This document shows, in pieces, positions 11,921 to 25,869 of a stretch of 64,000 bases of DNA. The stretch spans positions 378,501 through 442,500 of the forward strand of contig JAMPIV010008058.1 of NCBI GenBank assembly GCA_024509875.1, given 5' to 3'. Each line of letters opens with the position of its first letter. The first letter of the stretch is position 1. The DNA is from Oreohelix idahoensis. Lineage: Eukaryota > Mollusca > Gastropoda > Stylommatophora > Oreohelicidae. The notes beneath the pieces were generated by a model. That model ran no database searches. It saw only the letters and a list, made by a program, of their open reading frames with translations, and had not been told where the DNA came from. The position numbers and the translations under genes are program-made.

Positions 11921-14900
11921 ACTCCGCCTATGCCGGTCCCAAGCCCGGATGAAAAAGGAGGAGCACGGCATGCATGGAGGCCGTAAGGAGGCAGCCCCTC
12001 CACCATAAAAAGGCACAACAGGCCAATCAACTGTTTGTCTTAAACTATGATTACGAGTAATATAAGAGAGAAAACCGGACTGATTCTAAAGGCGACGAAC
12101 TGGAACGGACTACGGACTACGACTTATGGAACTTGGAACACAAGAAGTATAAATGGGAAAGAAGAGGAGCTGATGGAAGAGATGAGGAAAGCAAAACTAG
12201 AAATCCTGGCTATTACCGAAACAAAGAAAAAGGGACAAGGAGTCATGGATCTCGATGGCAACACTCTGCTATCCAGTAGTGTACCCACATCTGAAAGAGC
12301 TAAAGGGGGGTGTGGGTTGCATTGTGGCCAAAAACCAGAAAGATAGTATCAAGGGATGGAACTTTGTCTCGGAGCGCATTATGGTTGTAAAACTAAAAGA
12401 AGGAGAAACCATAGTCAACCTGGTCATAGTGTATAGGCCAAATGAGGATGAGAGAGCAGAGTTCAAGGAAGAATTTTTCGAGCTGCATCAAAGGACAGTG
12501 GATGACTGCCTAGATGAAATTATCATGCTCGGAGATTTCAATGCCAGAGTTCGAAATGACCATGCTAGATGGGGTGGAGTTATCGGAAGATAAGGAGAAG
12601 ATACTCTCAATGACAATGGAAAGCGACTCCTCAGATTCTGCAGTGAGCAGAATCTGATCATTACCAACACAAAGTTCCCCCATAAGCGCATACATGCATA
12701 CACTATGTGTGAACCAACAAAGAATGAGAAGTCAGTGATCGACTATGCCTTTGTTAGGAGGAGCTCATTCAAATATGTCCGGGATGCTAGAGTCTGGAGG
12801 GGGGGCAGAGATTGGAAGTGATCACTACCTGCTTACAATCAAAAGAACAACTGAAAGAGTTGCTCAGCCTAGGAACTGCCCAGCACCACGCAAGAAACCA
12901 AGTAAACGAACGGAAGAAATGAGCATTAAGACCTACAAGCTGAAAGAGCCAGAAATTGAGACCAGATATCAGGGGCTTATTGCTACAGCGGTGAGAAACA
13001 CAGAAGAACAATCTGATGACTTGGAAACCCTGTGGCTTAAATTCAAGGACATCATAAAGACTGCTGCTGCAGAAGCATGCGGTGAAGTCCGACTTGGGAA
13101 CCAGAGAAAGAGGACACCTTGGTGGACAGAAGAAGTCAAAGAAAACATAAGAGAGAAGAAAATGGCATGGAAACAATGCTTAGGAGCTAAAAACACAGCA
13201 GGACAAATAGAGAAATATAGAGAATATGTGACACTCAGAACAGAAGCAAAGAACAAAGTGCTAGCAGCAAAACAGAAGTCCTGGGAAGAATTTGGAGAAA
13301 AGCTACAAAATGATGCACAAGAAAACCAGAAATTGTTCTATAAGACACTAAAGAACATGAGGAAGGAAAAACAATGCCCTCTCAAATTTATAAAGGACAA
13401 GCAAGGCAAATTGCTTACTGCCCCGAAGGAAGTAATGGAAAGATGGAAAGAATATTTCTCAGAACTCCTTGATGGTGAGCAAGGTCAAGCATCAGAAATG
13501 ATAACCACTAGCACAGAAGAGAAAACCAATGGTGGTGAAGATGACATAAAGATGGAAGAACTGAAGGCAGCACTGGAGAAAATAAAGATGGGCAAAGCAG
13601 CAGGGTATGATGGTATAACACCAGAAATGGTTAAGTACATGGGAGCATCAGGCGACCTATTACTCCTAATGGTCCTACAGGCAGCGTGGTGCAACAAGGC
13701 CATACCAAAGGATTGGGAGATTGCCATCATAACACCGATTTTAAAAAAGGGTGACAATCGACAATGTGAAAACCACAGAGGCATATCCCTTCTCAGTGTC
13801 CCTGGTAAAATCTACTCTAGAATCCTAGAGCAGAGACTCCGATGCCTAGCTGAGCCACAATTGGATGAAGCCCAGTGCGGATTCCGAGCAAACCGAAGTA
13901 CTCAAGACCTAATCTTCACACTCAGGCAGCTGAGTGAAAAGGCCTTTGAGTACAAGAGTGAGATCCATCTTTGTTTCATAGATCTGGAAAAGGCGTTTGA
14001 CATGGTCCCCTGGAGCAAACTTTGGGACTGTTTGGCAAGGAAGAACATTCCAGCACCTCTAATTCATGCTATACAAAGCTTCTACAAGTCTTGCAGAAAT
14101 TATGTGAGGACAGCAAACTATAAGTCAGAAGAGTTCAGGACCACCACTTGTGTAAGACAAGGCGATATCCCGTCACCTTATCTTTTCACACTCCTCATGG
14201 ATGATGTCATCAAGGCATGTAAGGAGATAACAAGAAAGTATTCAGTGTGGTACTGGAAGATGAGACAGGTCTATATTTCGGAGCTGGCATTTGCTGATGA
14301 TGTTGTCCTGATTGCTAAATCAGAGACACATCTCCAATCCAACCTGCAAGTCTGGAAGGAAGAGCCGGAGAAGAGAGGGGTGGTCATAAGCAGCTCTAAA
14401 ACAAAATCCATGGTGATATCACGAGAAGAAAGAAAACATCAGATTAAGTTAGGAGAACAGGTCCCGGATCAGGTCAACCACTTTAAATATCTCGGAGCTA
14501 TTATAGACCGAAAGGGAGGCATCAAAGAAGAGTTGGCCACTCGAAAAGCAGCGGCTATGAGACTTTTTCAGGCCATAAATCGAGGATTCCTCAGCAAGAA
14601 CGAGGTTGGTAAGAAAACGAAGATGGCTGTATACCGCTCCACCTATGTCCCAGTCTTGACATATGGATGCGAGTCATGGGCAATGACTACAACCCACGAA
14701 AGCTAGATACAAACCTCAGAAATGAGGTATCTGAGGAAGGTGGTTGAAGTAACAAGAAGAGACATGGTCCGCAACCAGACGATACGTCAAGGCCTAAAAT
14801 CCCATCCGCTGCAGACCCACATAGAACAGTCCCAACTAAGATGGTTTGGTCATGTCTGCAGAATGGGAGAAGATCGACTACCACGACAAGCATGGGAAAC

Positions 14901-15082
14901 ACAGAGCCAGGGATCCAGACCTCCAGGACGACCCGAAGTCCGCTGGGAGGACATTAGACCATCTTTGAAGGACCGAGGACTAGAATGGAACCAGGCCAGG
15001 AAGAAGACAGCTGATAGAATAGTCTGGCGCTCTCTCTTCCAAACCTCTACACCTCACAGTAGAAGGGGAACGACTAAGTAAG
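11921..15082 (+). mobile_element. LINE family A, full-length copy with TSD
   Basis: A 3162-bp element bounded by an 18-bp direct repeat (TAATTAAAGATTTAATAA at 11903-11920 and 15083-15100). It starts with a short GC-richer 5' UTR (11921-12046) that includes GGAGGCCGTAAGGAGG and ends in ACTAAGTAAG. The size, endonuclease plus RT architecture, near-absent 3' UTR and short tandem tail match RTE-clade LINEs; the clade is inferred. Three other copies in this window (1-1907, 11186-11573, 25635-25869) share its 3' end and lie on the same strand. Confidence 0.93.
12047..15081 (+). pseudogene. LINE family A endonuclease-reverse transcriptase
   Basis: Single long ORF, now broken. 12047-12593 covers the APE-like endonuclease (TYGTWNTRSI start, catalytic LGDFNARV), with a frameshift at about 12300-12340 and a TAA stop at 12591. 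12745-14706 (653 codons) begins with the endonuclease end GSDHYLL, followed by the RT with FIDLEKAFD (motif A), a GVRQGD-like block changed to CVRQGDIPSP, and AFADDVVLIA (catalytic FADD). A TAG at 14704 stands where copy 1 has CAG, so it is a point mutation. 14722-15081 is the C-terminus with WFGHV and RPPGRP. The protein would nick target DNA and prime reverse transcription in the nucleus. Confidence 0.92.
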
Positions 15083-15399
15083 TAATTAAAGATTTAATAA
15101 CAGATGAATGGAAAGCAGAGTGGGATAAAAATCTGAAAGGAAGACATGCATATAAGATGTTCAAGGTTCCAACAAAAAAATGTCAGATATCTAGGGAATT
15201 GAAAATTCCCAGTAATAAGAAACTTCTCAGACTACAGATGGGAAAAAGCTATTTCAGAATAGAAGAACCTTACTGTGCAGGATGTCTTCAAGACAATAAT
15301 ATAGAACATTTCTTGTTAAAATGTAAGAGGTATGAACAAATGAGAATACCAATATTGGATTATTTGCAGGCATCAAATTTATCTATAAATATAGAATAG
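15083..15399 (+). pseudogene. RNase H-type LINE C-terminus, right part
   Basis: Continues the frame interrupted at 11920. The ORF part 15157-15399 ends with a Cys/His cluster (CAGC, EHFLLKCKRY) typical of the putative zinc-binding C-terminus of I/Jockey-type LINE proteins with RNase H. Family A inserted into it, so this fragment is older. No tail was identified before the next element at 15441. Confidence 0.65.
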
Positions 15400-15440
15400 G
15401 TGTTAAGAATAGACAGACCTAGGGAGCTAAATAATATATT

Positions 15441-15678
15441 ATCATCATTATCATAACCCTCCGCTCCTCAAGGAGCATAAGCCTTCAACAATGTGCAGTC
15501 CTCCTGTCACGTATCAAGTCCTCCTGTCTTGTGCTATTATCTCAAGTGCTTTCCACGTTCTCATCATCATTATCACCTCTGTTTCCAGCTCTCTTTTCCA
15601 TGTGCTACTTGGTCTACCACTGTCTCTCTTGCCCTGGGGGTTCCAGAACATGGACTGCCTTGTAATGCTTTCAATTTT
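15441..15678 (-). mobile_element. LINE family C, 3' fragment
   Basis: Reverse-strand copy of the last ~220 bp of the family C LINE (compare 3330-3536), including the coding for the GKRGRGRP-like C-terminus. On the minus strand it ends with a (GAT/AAT)n-like tail at 15441-15455. Plus-strand frames at 15491-15703 are shadows. Confidence 0.8.
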
Positions 15679-16585
15679 GTTTTTAATGATGGGTTGTGAT
15701 TAAAATGTGTGTTGTTTTCAATTCCAGGTAAGATGACTAACTGCCGATGTAGGAAAAAAGCATCACATCTGTCATTTCATTTTAAATGTGGCAAATAAAA
15801 ATTAGCAATTTTGCTTGTATGTTAAAACAACAAAACAAACAAAAATGAGATAAAACATAACAAAACGAAACACAAACACCAAACAAACATAATATCCAGG
15901 AGGAGAGGTATAAAAGCCTGGTATTTCCAGTTAGATATTTAGACTGCAATGGTGTCTACTCTGATGTCAACAATAACATAAAGAATAAAAAAAAATACTC
16001 TTATATACAAATAAAAAATTGTTCATATACACGTTTTGTGTCAGCGGATGTGCGTACTGTTGTCGTCATCACATTACGTGTATTTACTTGTGAAATATTA
16101 GGATCTTTGAGTTACATGAGTACCAGTCTGTTGCTGTTTGCCGTAAGGTATTTCAATCTTAAAACTTTCTTCTGCTATCTTCTTAGTATGTGTTAAAGTG
16201 TAGACTTGTGGTATATATTCGTCTTCTTCTTCTTCGTACACTCTCAGACGTCCACTTGAATGTTCTCAAAGAAAGCAGTAGTCAGTTTGAGGCTGGGACC
16301 TCAAGACGCAGCAATAGAGACCGCAGTCAGCGACTCATAGCTTGACTGCCTGCGTCAGGACCAGCGAACCAGAGCTGGTCAAGACCGCATTCCACCTCCA
16401 CGTGGTGGTCCTGGAAACAGTCTGCAGCTGTGCAGGCTGGCTGAGCGAGTGTGGATCGAAATGGGAAGGCAAACCCGGTCCTAAAAAATGCCGTGCAGAA
16501 GTCGGATGTGTCGACCGAAAGGTGCATATATCACAGCTACGTTGTAAACAGACACAACGCAACCACCGTCCTTTTCAGGGCGAAC
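15679..16585. other. Intergenic stretch, no gene recognised
   Basis: AT-rich to 16200, then a more balanced ~350 bp (16240-16580). The small overlapping frames at 16327-16632 on both strands have no recognised motif. Nothing to annotate. Confidence 0.4.
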
Positions 16586-18185
16586 GAAGAAGAAGAAGAA
16601 GAAGAAGTTTGAGGCTATTTGAATCCCCGTAAAGCTTTTCCACGAAAGGAGCTGGCGTCGGCCATATGCACTTTCTCTGTACCACATATAAGGGGCAACT
16701 TTGAAGCAGATGTTCAGCAGTCATTTTATCAGTGCCACAGTTACACTGATCGGTAGTTCCTATCTTTAGCTTGTTGAATAGATGGTATCTCAATCTGTTG
16801 TGGCCAGTGCGGAGTCTGAAGATTACCACTTGTTCTCTTCTGTGGAGCTGGTAGTAAGCATCATTCTGTGTGTGCCCTGGATGTTCTACATTCCATTTGT
16901 TTCTGTAACTGATTCTGATACAACTCTTTGCCTCCTCAAAAGTTATGCTTGCATCAGGCTGAGGTAGATGTGAACCTTCTTTTGCCATTCTGTCAGCCTC
17001 TTCATTGCCGGCGATGTTACAATGAGATGGGATCCATTGGATCACAACACTTTTGAATCGTTGACAAAGTTTGTGAAGCACTACTCTGAGATCATCCAGG
17101 TCTGTATTATTTTGGCTTTTCAACGTTGCAATTACTGACTGTGCATCAGTAAAGAAAGCAACTTGTCTCTCTGCGCTTTCTTCTGTCAATATAACCTCTG
17201 CTGCAGTTTTCAAGGCCTCTGCCTCTGCTCTGAAGTTGCTGGAGAATCGTCCTGTCGCCACTGACAGCCTTTTTTCTGCACCAGTACTTGAGGTCAGAAA
17301 GACACCCCCACCTCCATTTTCTGTTGCATTTGTTGCTGATCCATCTGTGTATGCATGGGTCCAGGTGTTGCGTGGATAATGTTTCTCTATGTATTTTGTC
17401 GCTATGGATTTTCTATCTGTTGCAGTTTGCCTCTTTTTACTTTCAAATCCAGGAATGTTTTCTATCATTTTAGGGAAACGATTTTGTTTCCAAACTAGAA
17501 GCTTGTGTGCAGTGTAGATGGGTTTAACAGTGGATATTTCATCTATGGATACTGCTCTCATTTGTGATTTGGTTGATTCTACAAAATTACTTCGTTTGAG
17601 TCTTTGCCTTCTAAGAGCATTTATTCTATGGCACATAGGGTGGTCTGTTAGTCTTTTGAATTTTTCGGCCTGTTGCTGAGCCCTGCAGTCTCTTCTATCT
17701 GTCATTGGTTGGAGGCAAGTAATCTTTTCGAGTTCTTTTATAGGTGTTGACTTCATGCCTCCCGTTATAATTCTCATTGCTTGATTTTGGAGTCTGCTAA
17801 TTTTATCGACGTTTGTCTTAGCTGCTGTTGCCCATGCTACCATGCCATATTCAAGAACTGGCCTCACTCGCCCTGTGTACAACGTCTTAAGCACTTTCTC
17901 ATCTGCACCCCAAGTTGTTCCGGCAAGTTTTTTCATAATTGCCATTCTTTGTCTTGCTCTCATTCGATTTCTGTCAACCTGTTTTTTCCAAGTCAGACGG
18001 CGATCAAAAATAATGCCTAGGTAGTTTGGATTTTTATTTAATTGAAGATTTACTCCGTTTAGTACTAGTTTGAAGCTCTGAGGTCTAGTTGAGAGTGAAA
18101 ATACAGTGTACGTTGTTTTTTCTTCATTAATCTTTATGAGCCATATTTTGGCCCACTCTTCCAGTGATGTTAGTGCTTGCTGCAT
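16575..18185 (-). pseudogene. LINE family B RT thumb and RNase H domain
   Basis: A 536-codon open frame that continues the RT after the ~18190 frameshift. It begins in the connection (KINEEKTTYTVFS), then has the thumb region with LEYGMVAWATAA. A complete RNase H domain follows: AYTDGSA, FRAEAEALK, FFTDAQSVI and GNEEADRMAKEG, giving the D-E-D-D set. The C-terminal Cys/His motif is CNCGTDKMTAEHLLQSC. The last residues are poly-Leu from the CTT tail. The RNase H would remove RNA from the cDNA hybrid during retrotransposition. Confidence 0.9.
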
Positions 18186-19255
18186 CAGAAGTAGTGATAC
18201 GTTCTTCAGAGATCCACAACGCTAAGTCATCTGCAAAGGAAGCATTGTGTGCTATTTGTTGAATATTGTCAGTTATGTCCTTTATGTATGCAAGGAACAG
18301 TGTAGGTGACAGGACTCCCCCTTGTGGGACACCCTGCTCTAATATAAACTTCTTACTAGTCTGTCCTTGCAGCTGTACTCTGGCGGTTCTATTTTCCAGG
18401 TAGTGACCAATCCATTTGTACATTCGCCCACATACACCACTTCTCTGCAGTTTGACTTTCAATCCCTCTTTCCATACTGTATCGAAAGCTTTTTCTAAAT
18501 GTACCCAAACCACTAGCGTGTGTTTTTTTTTTTCTCGTGGAAGGCATCTTCGATTTCCTGAACTATATATGTGATTTGATCCTCAGTGGATCTGTGTTGT
18601 CTGAATCCTGCTTGTTGATGGTTTAATAGGTGTTTGCTTTCCAGGTGCCACATCAGTCTGGTATCTATCATGCGCTCCATCAGTTTTCTTATACAGCTTA
18701 GTAGGCTGATCGGTCTGTAACCATTTGATTCTTTCGAGTTTTTGTCTTTCTTTGGTATAGGTATCAGTATACCTTCTTTCCATGCCTGCGGGACAATTCC
18801 TATTTTCCAACTGTAGTTAAGTACTGCCAAAAGCTTCTTTTTTGCCCTTGTGCAGAGACCTATTAACATTTCATTGGTTATTCCATCTTTTCCAGGTGAC
18901 TTCTTTTTCTTTAGTGACTTTATTGCCTCTTCCATTTCTGCCATTGTCAAATTTGTCATCATATGCTCTTCAGGTGCAATCTGTGTGTTGTCATGAATCA
19001 ACTGTTCATCTGTGACGATTTTCTTCCTGTCAGCGGGGACATCAATGTGATTTGCGCTAGCAAAGTATTCTATAAATGCATTTGCAGCTTTTTTCCTATC
19101 AGCATATTGTCGCCGTGTTTCAGTGCGATTTGTTTGTAATGAGATCCTTCGTTGTTCAAGGCTATAACCAGTTTCCATAGCTTATTTCCGTCTTTATCTA
19201 AGTTTAGATTTTCTGTTTTTTCTTTCCAGCAGTCTCTTGTTGTTCTACTTCTCAA
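16586..19255 (-). mobile_element. LINE family B (RT plus RNase H), 5'-truncated
   Basis: Minus-strand non-LTR retrotransposon with a (CTT)n tail on its 3' side (GAAGAAGAAG on the plus strand, 16586-16606). RT followed by RNase H in one frame is typical of the I group of LINEs. No endonuclease is present; the coding match stops at about 19255 where a 19-bp minisatellite begins, so the copy is 5'-truncated or interrupted there. A second fragment of the same family is at 63842-64000 on the plus strand. Confidence 0.9.
18127..19255 (-). pseudogene. LINE family B reverse transcriptase N-terminal part
   Basis: Frames 19070-19255 and 18513-19178 encode the RT fingers (KSPGKDGITNEML, then NGYRPISLLSC and QAGFRQHRSTEDQ). 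A frameshift lies in a long A run (plus-strand T run near 18520-18534). The next frame, 18127-18513, carries HLEKAFDTVW (motif A aspartate), QGVPQGGVLSPTLF (motif B) and SFADDLALW (catalytic FADD). Another frameshift near 18190 leads into the downstream frame. All RT landmarks are present but in at least three frames. Confidence 0.9.
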
Positions 19256-19582
19256 TGAACAGTTTACTTCTCAATAAACAATCTACTTCTCTATGAGAAA
19301 TCTACTTCTCGATGAACAATCTACTTCTCCATGAACAGTTTACTTCTCAACGAATAGTCTACTTCTCAATGAACAGTCTACTTCTCGATAAACAGTCTAC
19401 TTCTCGATGAGCAGTCTACATCTCGATGAACAGCCTACTTCTATATGAACAGTCTACTTCTCGATGAGCAGTCTATTTCTCGATCAACATTCTACTTCTC
19501 AATGAACAATCTACTTCTCAATGAACAGTCTACTTCTAGATGAACAATCTACTTCTCAATGAACAGTCTACTTCTCGATGAA
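19244..19582. repeat. 19-bp minisatellite, about 18 units
   Basis: Tandem array with unit consensus CTTCTCAATGAACAGTCTA and single-base variants (AATGAA, GATGAA, GATGAG). It directly abuts the 5' limit of LINE family B, and the first unit merges with LINE sequence. There are no unique spacers, so it is not a CRISPR array. Confidence 0.92.
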
Positions 19583-20064
19583 ATATTAACCCTCAGAAAA
19601 TGCTTCAACGTGTCTGTGGCCACTTTTAAAATTCAATGAAAAACATAGCCAGCACTTAAACAAGTTACAGATACCCAAGTCCATGCTAGATTTGTTCAAG
19701 AAGAGCTTTGGCTTATGTTATCATCTTTGGAACAATCTTCCACGTGACCGAAAAACATGCACAGTCCCTACACATATAATCGTAGACTGTTCAAATACAT
19801 TATGAGTGCTGATTATATACCACCCTAACTGATTGTTTCGAATTATTATCTAATGTACTGTATGGAGGGTCTGATGATCTAGTTTTTCATTTTAATATAC
19901 CTTACTATTTAATTGTAATCAGATACTGTAAATGTATGCTTTCATACTACTTATAATGTTGCATGAAAGGTGTCATATTTTTCAATTACATGAAAGTTAT
20001 GTATATGTACAAGATAGCGACAATTTAAAAGACACAAAAGGGCTTGAAACGAAACTCAACAAAA
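19583..20064. other. Possible old LINE C-terminal remnant, otherwise empty
   Basis: A plus-strand reading at about 19680-19750 gives CYHLWNNLPRD, which resembles the LWNxLP motif at the end of CR1/L2-type reverse transcriptases. It is isolated and weak. No other feature is seen up to 20064. Confidence 0.3.
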
Positions 20065-20860
20065 ACATAAATCGATCACCATCATCGAGTACCGTGCCTA
20101 GTGGAGTAGGAGATCATGTCTCTTTACAACTTCCTGTCTCCAGTACAATTCATCAACTCTGCTGTTGATTTCTTTCCATGCCACAATGTCAGACTGTCCA
20201 GTTTGTGCTCTCTTTGTTTTCCCCAATCTCTTTTTCCTTCAACCTTACCTGTTGTTACGATGTATTCCAGCTTTTCTCTTCTAATGACATGCCCCAAAAA
20301 AGTGAATTACCTCTTTCTAACTTGTGAAATAAGTTTCCTTTGTACATTGGCCTCGTTCAGGACATCCAAATTACTATTTTTGGCTGTCCGTGGTATTTTT
20401 AACATTCTTCTGTAAAACCACATCTCTGTGGCCTATAGTGCCTTCCCCGCTTGTTTACCAATTGTCCATGACTCACTCCAATATTTCAGAATTGGTTCTA
20501 TATAACACTGAAGAATTCTCTTTCTTACTTCCACTGACAAAGAATGGTTGCACAAAATGCTCTTCATTTTGTAGAATGCTGCTTTTGCCTGAGCTATTCT
20601 GCTCTTCACTTCTGAGATGTATCTTCCATCCGTTGTTATCAATGTGCCCAGGTATTTGAATTTAGTGACTTGTTTTAAAACTGTTTAATTCACTTTTAAT
20701 ACTACATTGTGGGGAAGCCGTGTTCTTTGAGACGACCCATTACTTCTGTCTTTTTGCTGTTAAGGCCGAGGCCTTTATTTTCACTGTCTATCACAACTAC
20801 CATTGCCTGCAGCTCTTTTTCACTTTTTGCTATTAAGACTTTATCATCAGCGTATCTCAA
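20065..20860 (-). pseudogene. LINE (family G) reverse transcriptase 3' fragment
   Basis: Reading on the minus strand in several frames starts with RYADDKVLIAKS (RT active site YADD) near 20860. The clean stretch 20433-20642 (70 codons) covers LITTDGRYISEVKSRI to ILKYWSESW, and further down there is a FLGHVIRREKLE-like block. These are the connection and C-terminal region of a LINE RT. At least two frameshifts and a stop are present. The 3' end near 20065 carries a short GATGATGG-like tail. Confidence 0.75.
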
Positions 20861-21384
20861 GTATTTTTTTTTAAATTAATGAAGAAAAATGTCCCGTTCA
20901 ACCTCTGATGAGTTATAACTAGGAAATATATTGTTTTCAATTCCAAATAATATGAACAACTACCGATATAAGGAAGTGGCATCACATAGGGTGTAATCTC
21001 TGGCTTGCATTCAAAGCTGTTATTAATTGATGTAGTTAGAGCAGCAAGGTTAGGTACACTTCCAGCATACACTTATACCCCACTGAGTGTCTATCTACCG
21101 ATACCCATTGCACTAACCCAAGTTGTCAGTTAATTAATGTCTGACAAAAACTGGATATAACATAATTTTTGTTAAGATATTTCTTGGAAACTCAAGACCA
21201 GGAAAAGGGCAGAATAAGAGAAGCAGCGACAGACAGTCTAATTATTTGACCACGTTATGATGATAATTATGAAATTTGAATCCTTACGTCAGACGTGAAG
21301 AGAAGTTTTTTTATTGAGAAGAACCTCTGTAAACAACTAACCTGACTGTAAAACATAACACAGGCTTGTGTCGCAGTGAGGCTT
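20861..21384. other. No recognised feature
   Basis: AT-rich; no coding or repeat signature seen. Confidence 0.4.
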
Positions 21385-21870
21385 CTTCTTCTTCTTTGAT
21401 CCTTAGCCGCCGACCGTCAAAGCAGTCAGTGGCCATCACGTCTAGTGGCGTCTTGTAGGGCAACAACAAATTGATTCCACACTGCTCGGTCGGCGGCCAT
21501 TCTTCGTACAGTGCCCCAACTCTGGTTCATTCTTTGCATCTCAGCCTCCACAGTCCTCCGCCAGGTTGTTTTATGTCGGCCTCTCTTTCGTTTTCCTTCA
21601 GTGGTCCAAAGCATAGCTGTTCTTGTGATGGCATCGGGGTCTCTTCTGAGGACATGGCCAACCCAGCTCCAGCGTCTGCCAGCTATGATGGTGTGCATGT
21701 CCTCTTGCTTGCTCCGAGTAAGCAGATCTTGGTCGGTGATGGTATTCGGCCAAAAGATTCGGAGAATTTTTCTTAGGCATGTTGTGTGAAAAGAGGACAA
21801 TTTCGACATTTCCTTCTCTGTAACTCTCCAGCATTCCGCACCATAGAGAAGCACAGTCTTAATTTTGTGC
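21385..21870 (-). pseudogene. LINE family D reverse transcriptase C-terminus
   Basis: The minus-strand frame 21426-21854 encodes LLYGAECWRVTEKEM, GRRWSWVGHVLRRD and GKRKRGRHKTTWRR, the C-terminal region of a LINE RT related to but distinct from family C. It is followed on the minus strand by GCCACTGACTGCTTTGACGG and a (GAA)n tail at 21385-21398. The catalytic FADD region is missing, so it is 5'-truncated. A 165-bp copy of the same 3' end sits at 59092-59256. Confidence 0.85.
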
Positions 21871-24224
<2,354 letters not shown>

Positions 24225-24226
24225 TA

Positions 24227-25543
24227 CAAGGGGATTGACATATGTCTGGGGCCTGACCATGAAGGAGTCACAGGAGGAAAATGAAACTTGGCAAATTCAA
24301 CGTTCATTATATTTGCACTGAATGTGTAAAGTACGCGTTTGTTTCTTCAATGGGTTTTCCTGCTACGGTGCACAGCGCAATGTATCCTATTGACCGGATC
24401 TGCTGCTCCAAAGATTTGACAAAACAATGGGAAAGAAGGAGGCCAGAGCTGTGATAAAATTTCTGATGTTTCAGGGAAAAACACCTACAGAAATACACAG
24501 GGAGATGGAACCAGTGTTTCGTGATTCTTGTCCTTCATATACTTCGGTAGAAAATTGGTGTCAACAGTTTAAGTGCGGCCGCTCAAATGTTGCTGACCTG
24601 CCAAGATCTGGTAGACCTGCCTCAGAGTGCAACGATGAAAATGCAACAAGAGTGAAGAAAATCATTGACCAGGATCGAAAAATGACAATTGTGGAGATAG
24701 CTAGTAGAGTAAAACTAAATGAAAGAACAGTTTACAGAATTTTACACAACAGACTGAACATGAGAAAAGTGTGTGCACGCTGGGTTCCTCGACTGTTGAC
24801 ACATGAACAGAAGCAAACGAGGGTAATTGCTGTCAACAGTTGCTCAAAAAGTGTCAGTCAAAAAATTGTTGGAGACCTTGGTGACAGTAGATGAGACTTG
24901 GGTACACCATTATGACCCCGAATCCAAAATTGCCAGCATGCAATGGAAAACCCCGGGCTCCCCAACACCTGTCAAGCCGAGCACGCAGAAGCCTGCAGGA
25001 AAAGAGATGCTGACTGCTTTTTGAGGCCGCAAAGGTGTCCTTTTGAAAGATTATCTGCCTCGTGGCAACACAGTTAATGGACAGTACTATGCAGATCTTC
25101 TCACAAAACTAAGAAAGGTTGTGACCAGGAAACGAGGGATAACGTGCACTCAAAATCTTCCTTTGCTTCAAGACAACACGCCCTCTCACAAAGCACGGCT
25201 TGTGCAGCTAGCAGCCAACGATTTGAATATTGAAATTCTTCCACACCCACCATATTCTCCAGATTTGGCTCCATCATACTTTTTTCTATTCCCAAATCTT
25301 TAAAACAGCTAAAAGGAAATAATTTTGACAGCGATGAAGAGGTTATACTGGCATGTGATGACTGGTTTAGTTTGAAAAATAGGGTGTTCTACTCTTAAGG
25401 TCTTTTCAAGGTCAAGCAGAAATGGCAGACGTGTGTCAATTCAGACGGTGGCTATATTGAAAAGGAATAAACACTATACAAAATTTCAGCTGTCTGTGAC
25501 ATGTCCTTCATGGTCAGGCCCAAGACTTATGTCAATCCCCTTG
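24227..25543 (+). mobile_element. Mariner transposon, 1317 bp, complete but dead
   Basis: About 40-bp terminal inverted repeats (CAAGGGGATTGACATA at 24227 and its inverse ending at 25543), flanked by the TA target duplication at 24225-24226 and 25544-25545. The size is usual for mariner. The transposase inside is broken. Confidence 0.95.
24427..25440 (+). pseudogene. Mariner transposase (SETMAR-like), inactivated
   Basis: The N-terminal part (24427-~24840) has the paired helix-turn-helix DNA-binding region (PTEIHREMEPVFRD, then the DLPRSGRP linker). After a one-base frameshift, 24827-25024 has the first catalytic aspartate in VTVDETWVHHY. A TGA at 25022 stands where the family usually has tryptophan (TGG). 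25043-25303 has the second aspartate in LLQDNTPSHKA, then PHPPYSPDLAPS. The third catalytic residue of the DD34D triad, expected right after LAPS, reads tyrosine here. A stop at 25301 cuts the C-terminus, whose remnant VFYS..GLFKV is still visible. It would have cut and pasted the element in the nucleus; now inactive. Confidence 0.93.
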
Positions 25544-25634
25544 TAAAAGTTAGGGGAAAAAAAGCTAGAGACACAGTAAAAGAACAGGAAAATATAACCA
25601 AGTAAGTTATCTGAAAATAACTTAACGATTTCCA

Positions 25635-25869
25635 GACATTATGTATCACGGAGGAGATCGGCTGCCACGGCAGGTATGGGAAACTAAGAGCCTGGGATCC
25701 AGACCTCCAGGACGACCCAGAGTCCGCTGGGAGGACAACATTAGACAATCTCTGAAGGACCGAGGACTATAATAGAATGAGGCCAGAAGGAAGACAGCTG
25801 ACAAGATTGTATGGCGCTCTCTCTTCCAAACCTCTACACTTCATGGTAGAAGAGAAACAACGAAGTAAG
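25635..25869 (+). mobile_element. LINE family A, 5'-truncated copy
   Basis: About 235 bp matching the last part of family A (compare 1665-1892), including CCAGACCTCCAGGACGACCC and ending CGAAGTAAGT. Carries substitutions and a stop. No target duplication was identified by eye. Confidence 0.85.

Noticed and set aside
19244..19582. CRISPR-like periodic repeat
   Set aside because: The 19-bp units are contiguous with no unique spacers, and the setting is a eukaryotic genome; it is a minisatellite.
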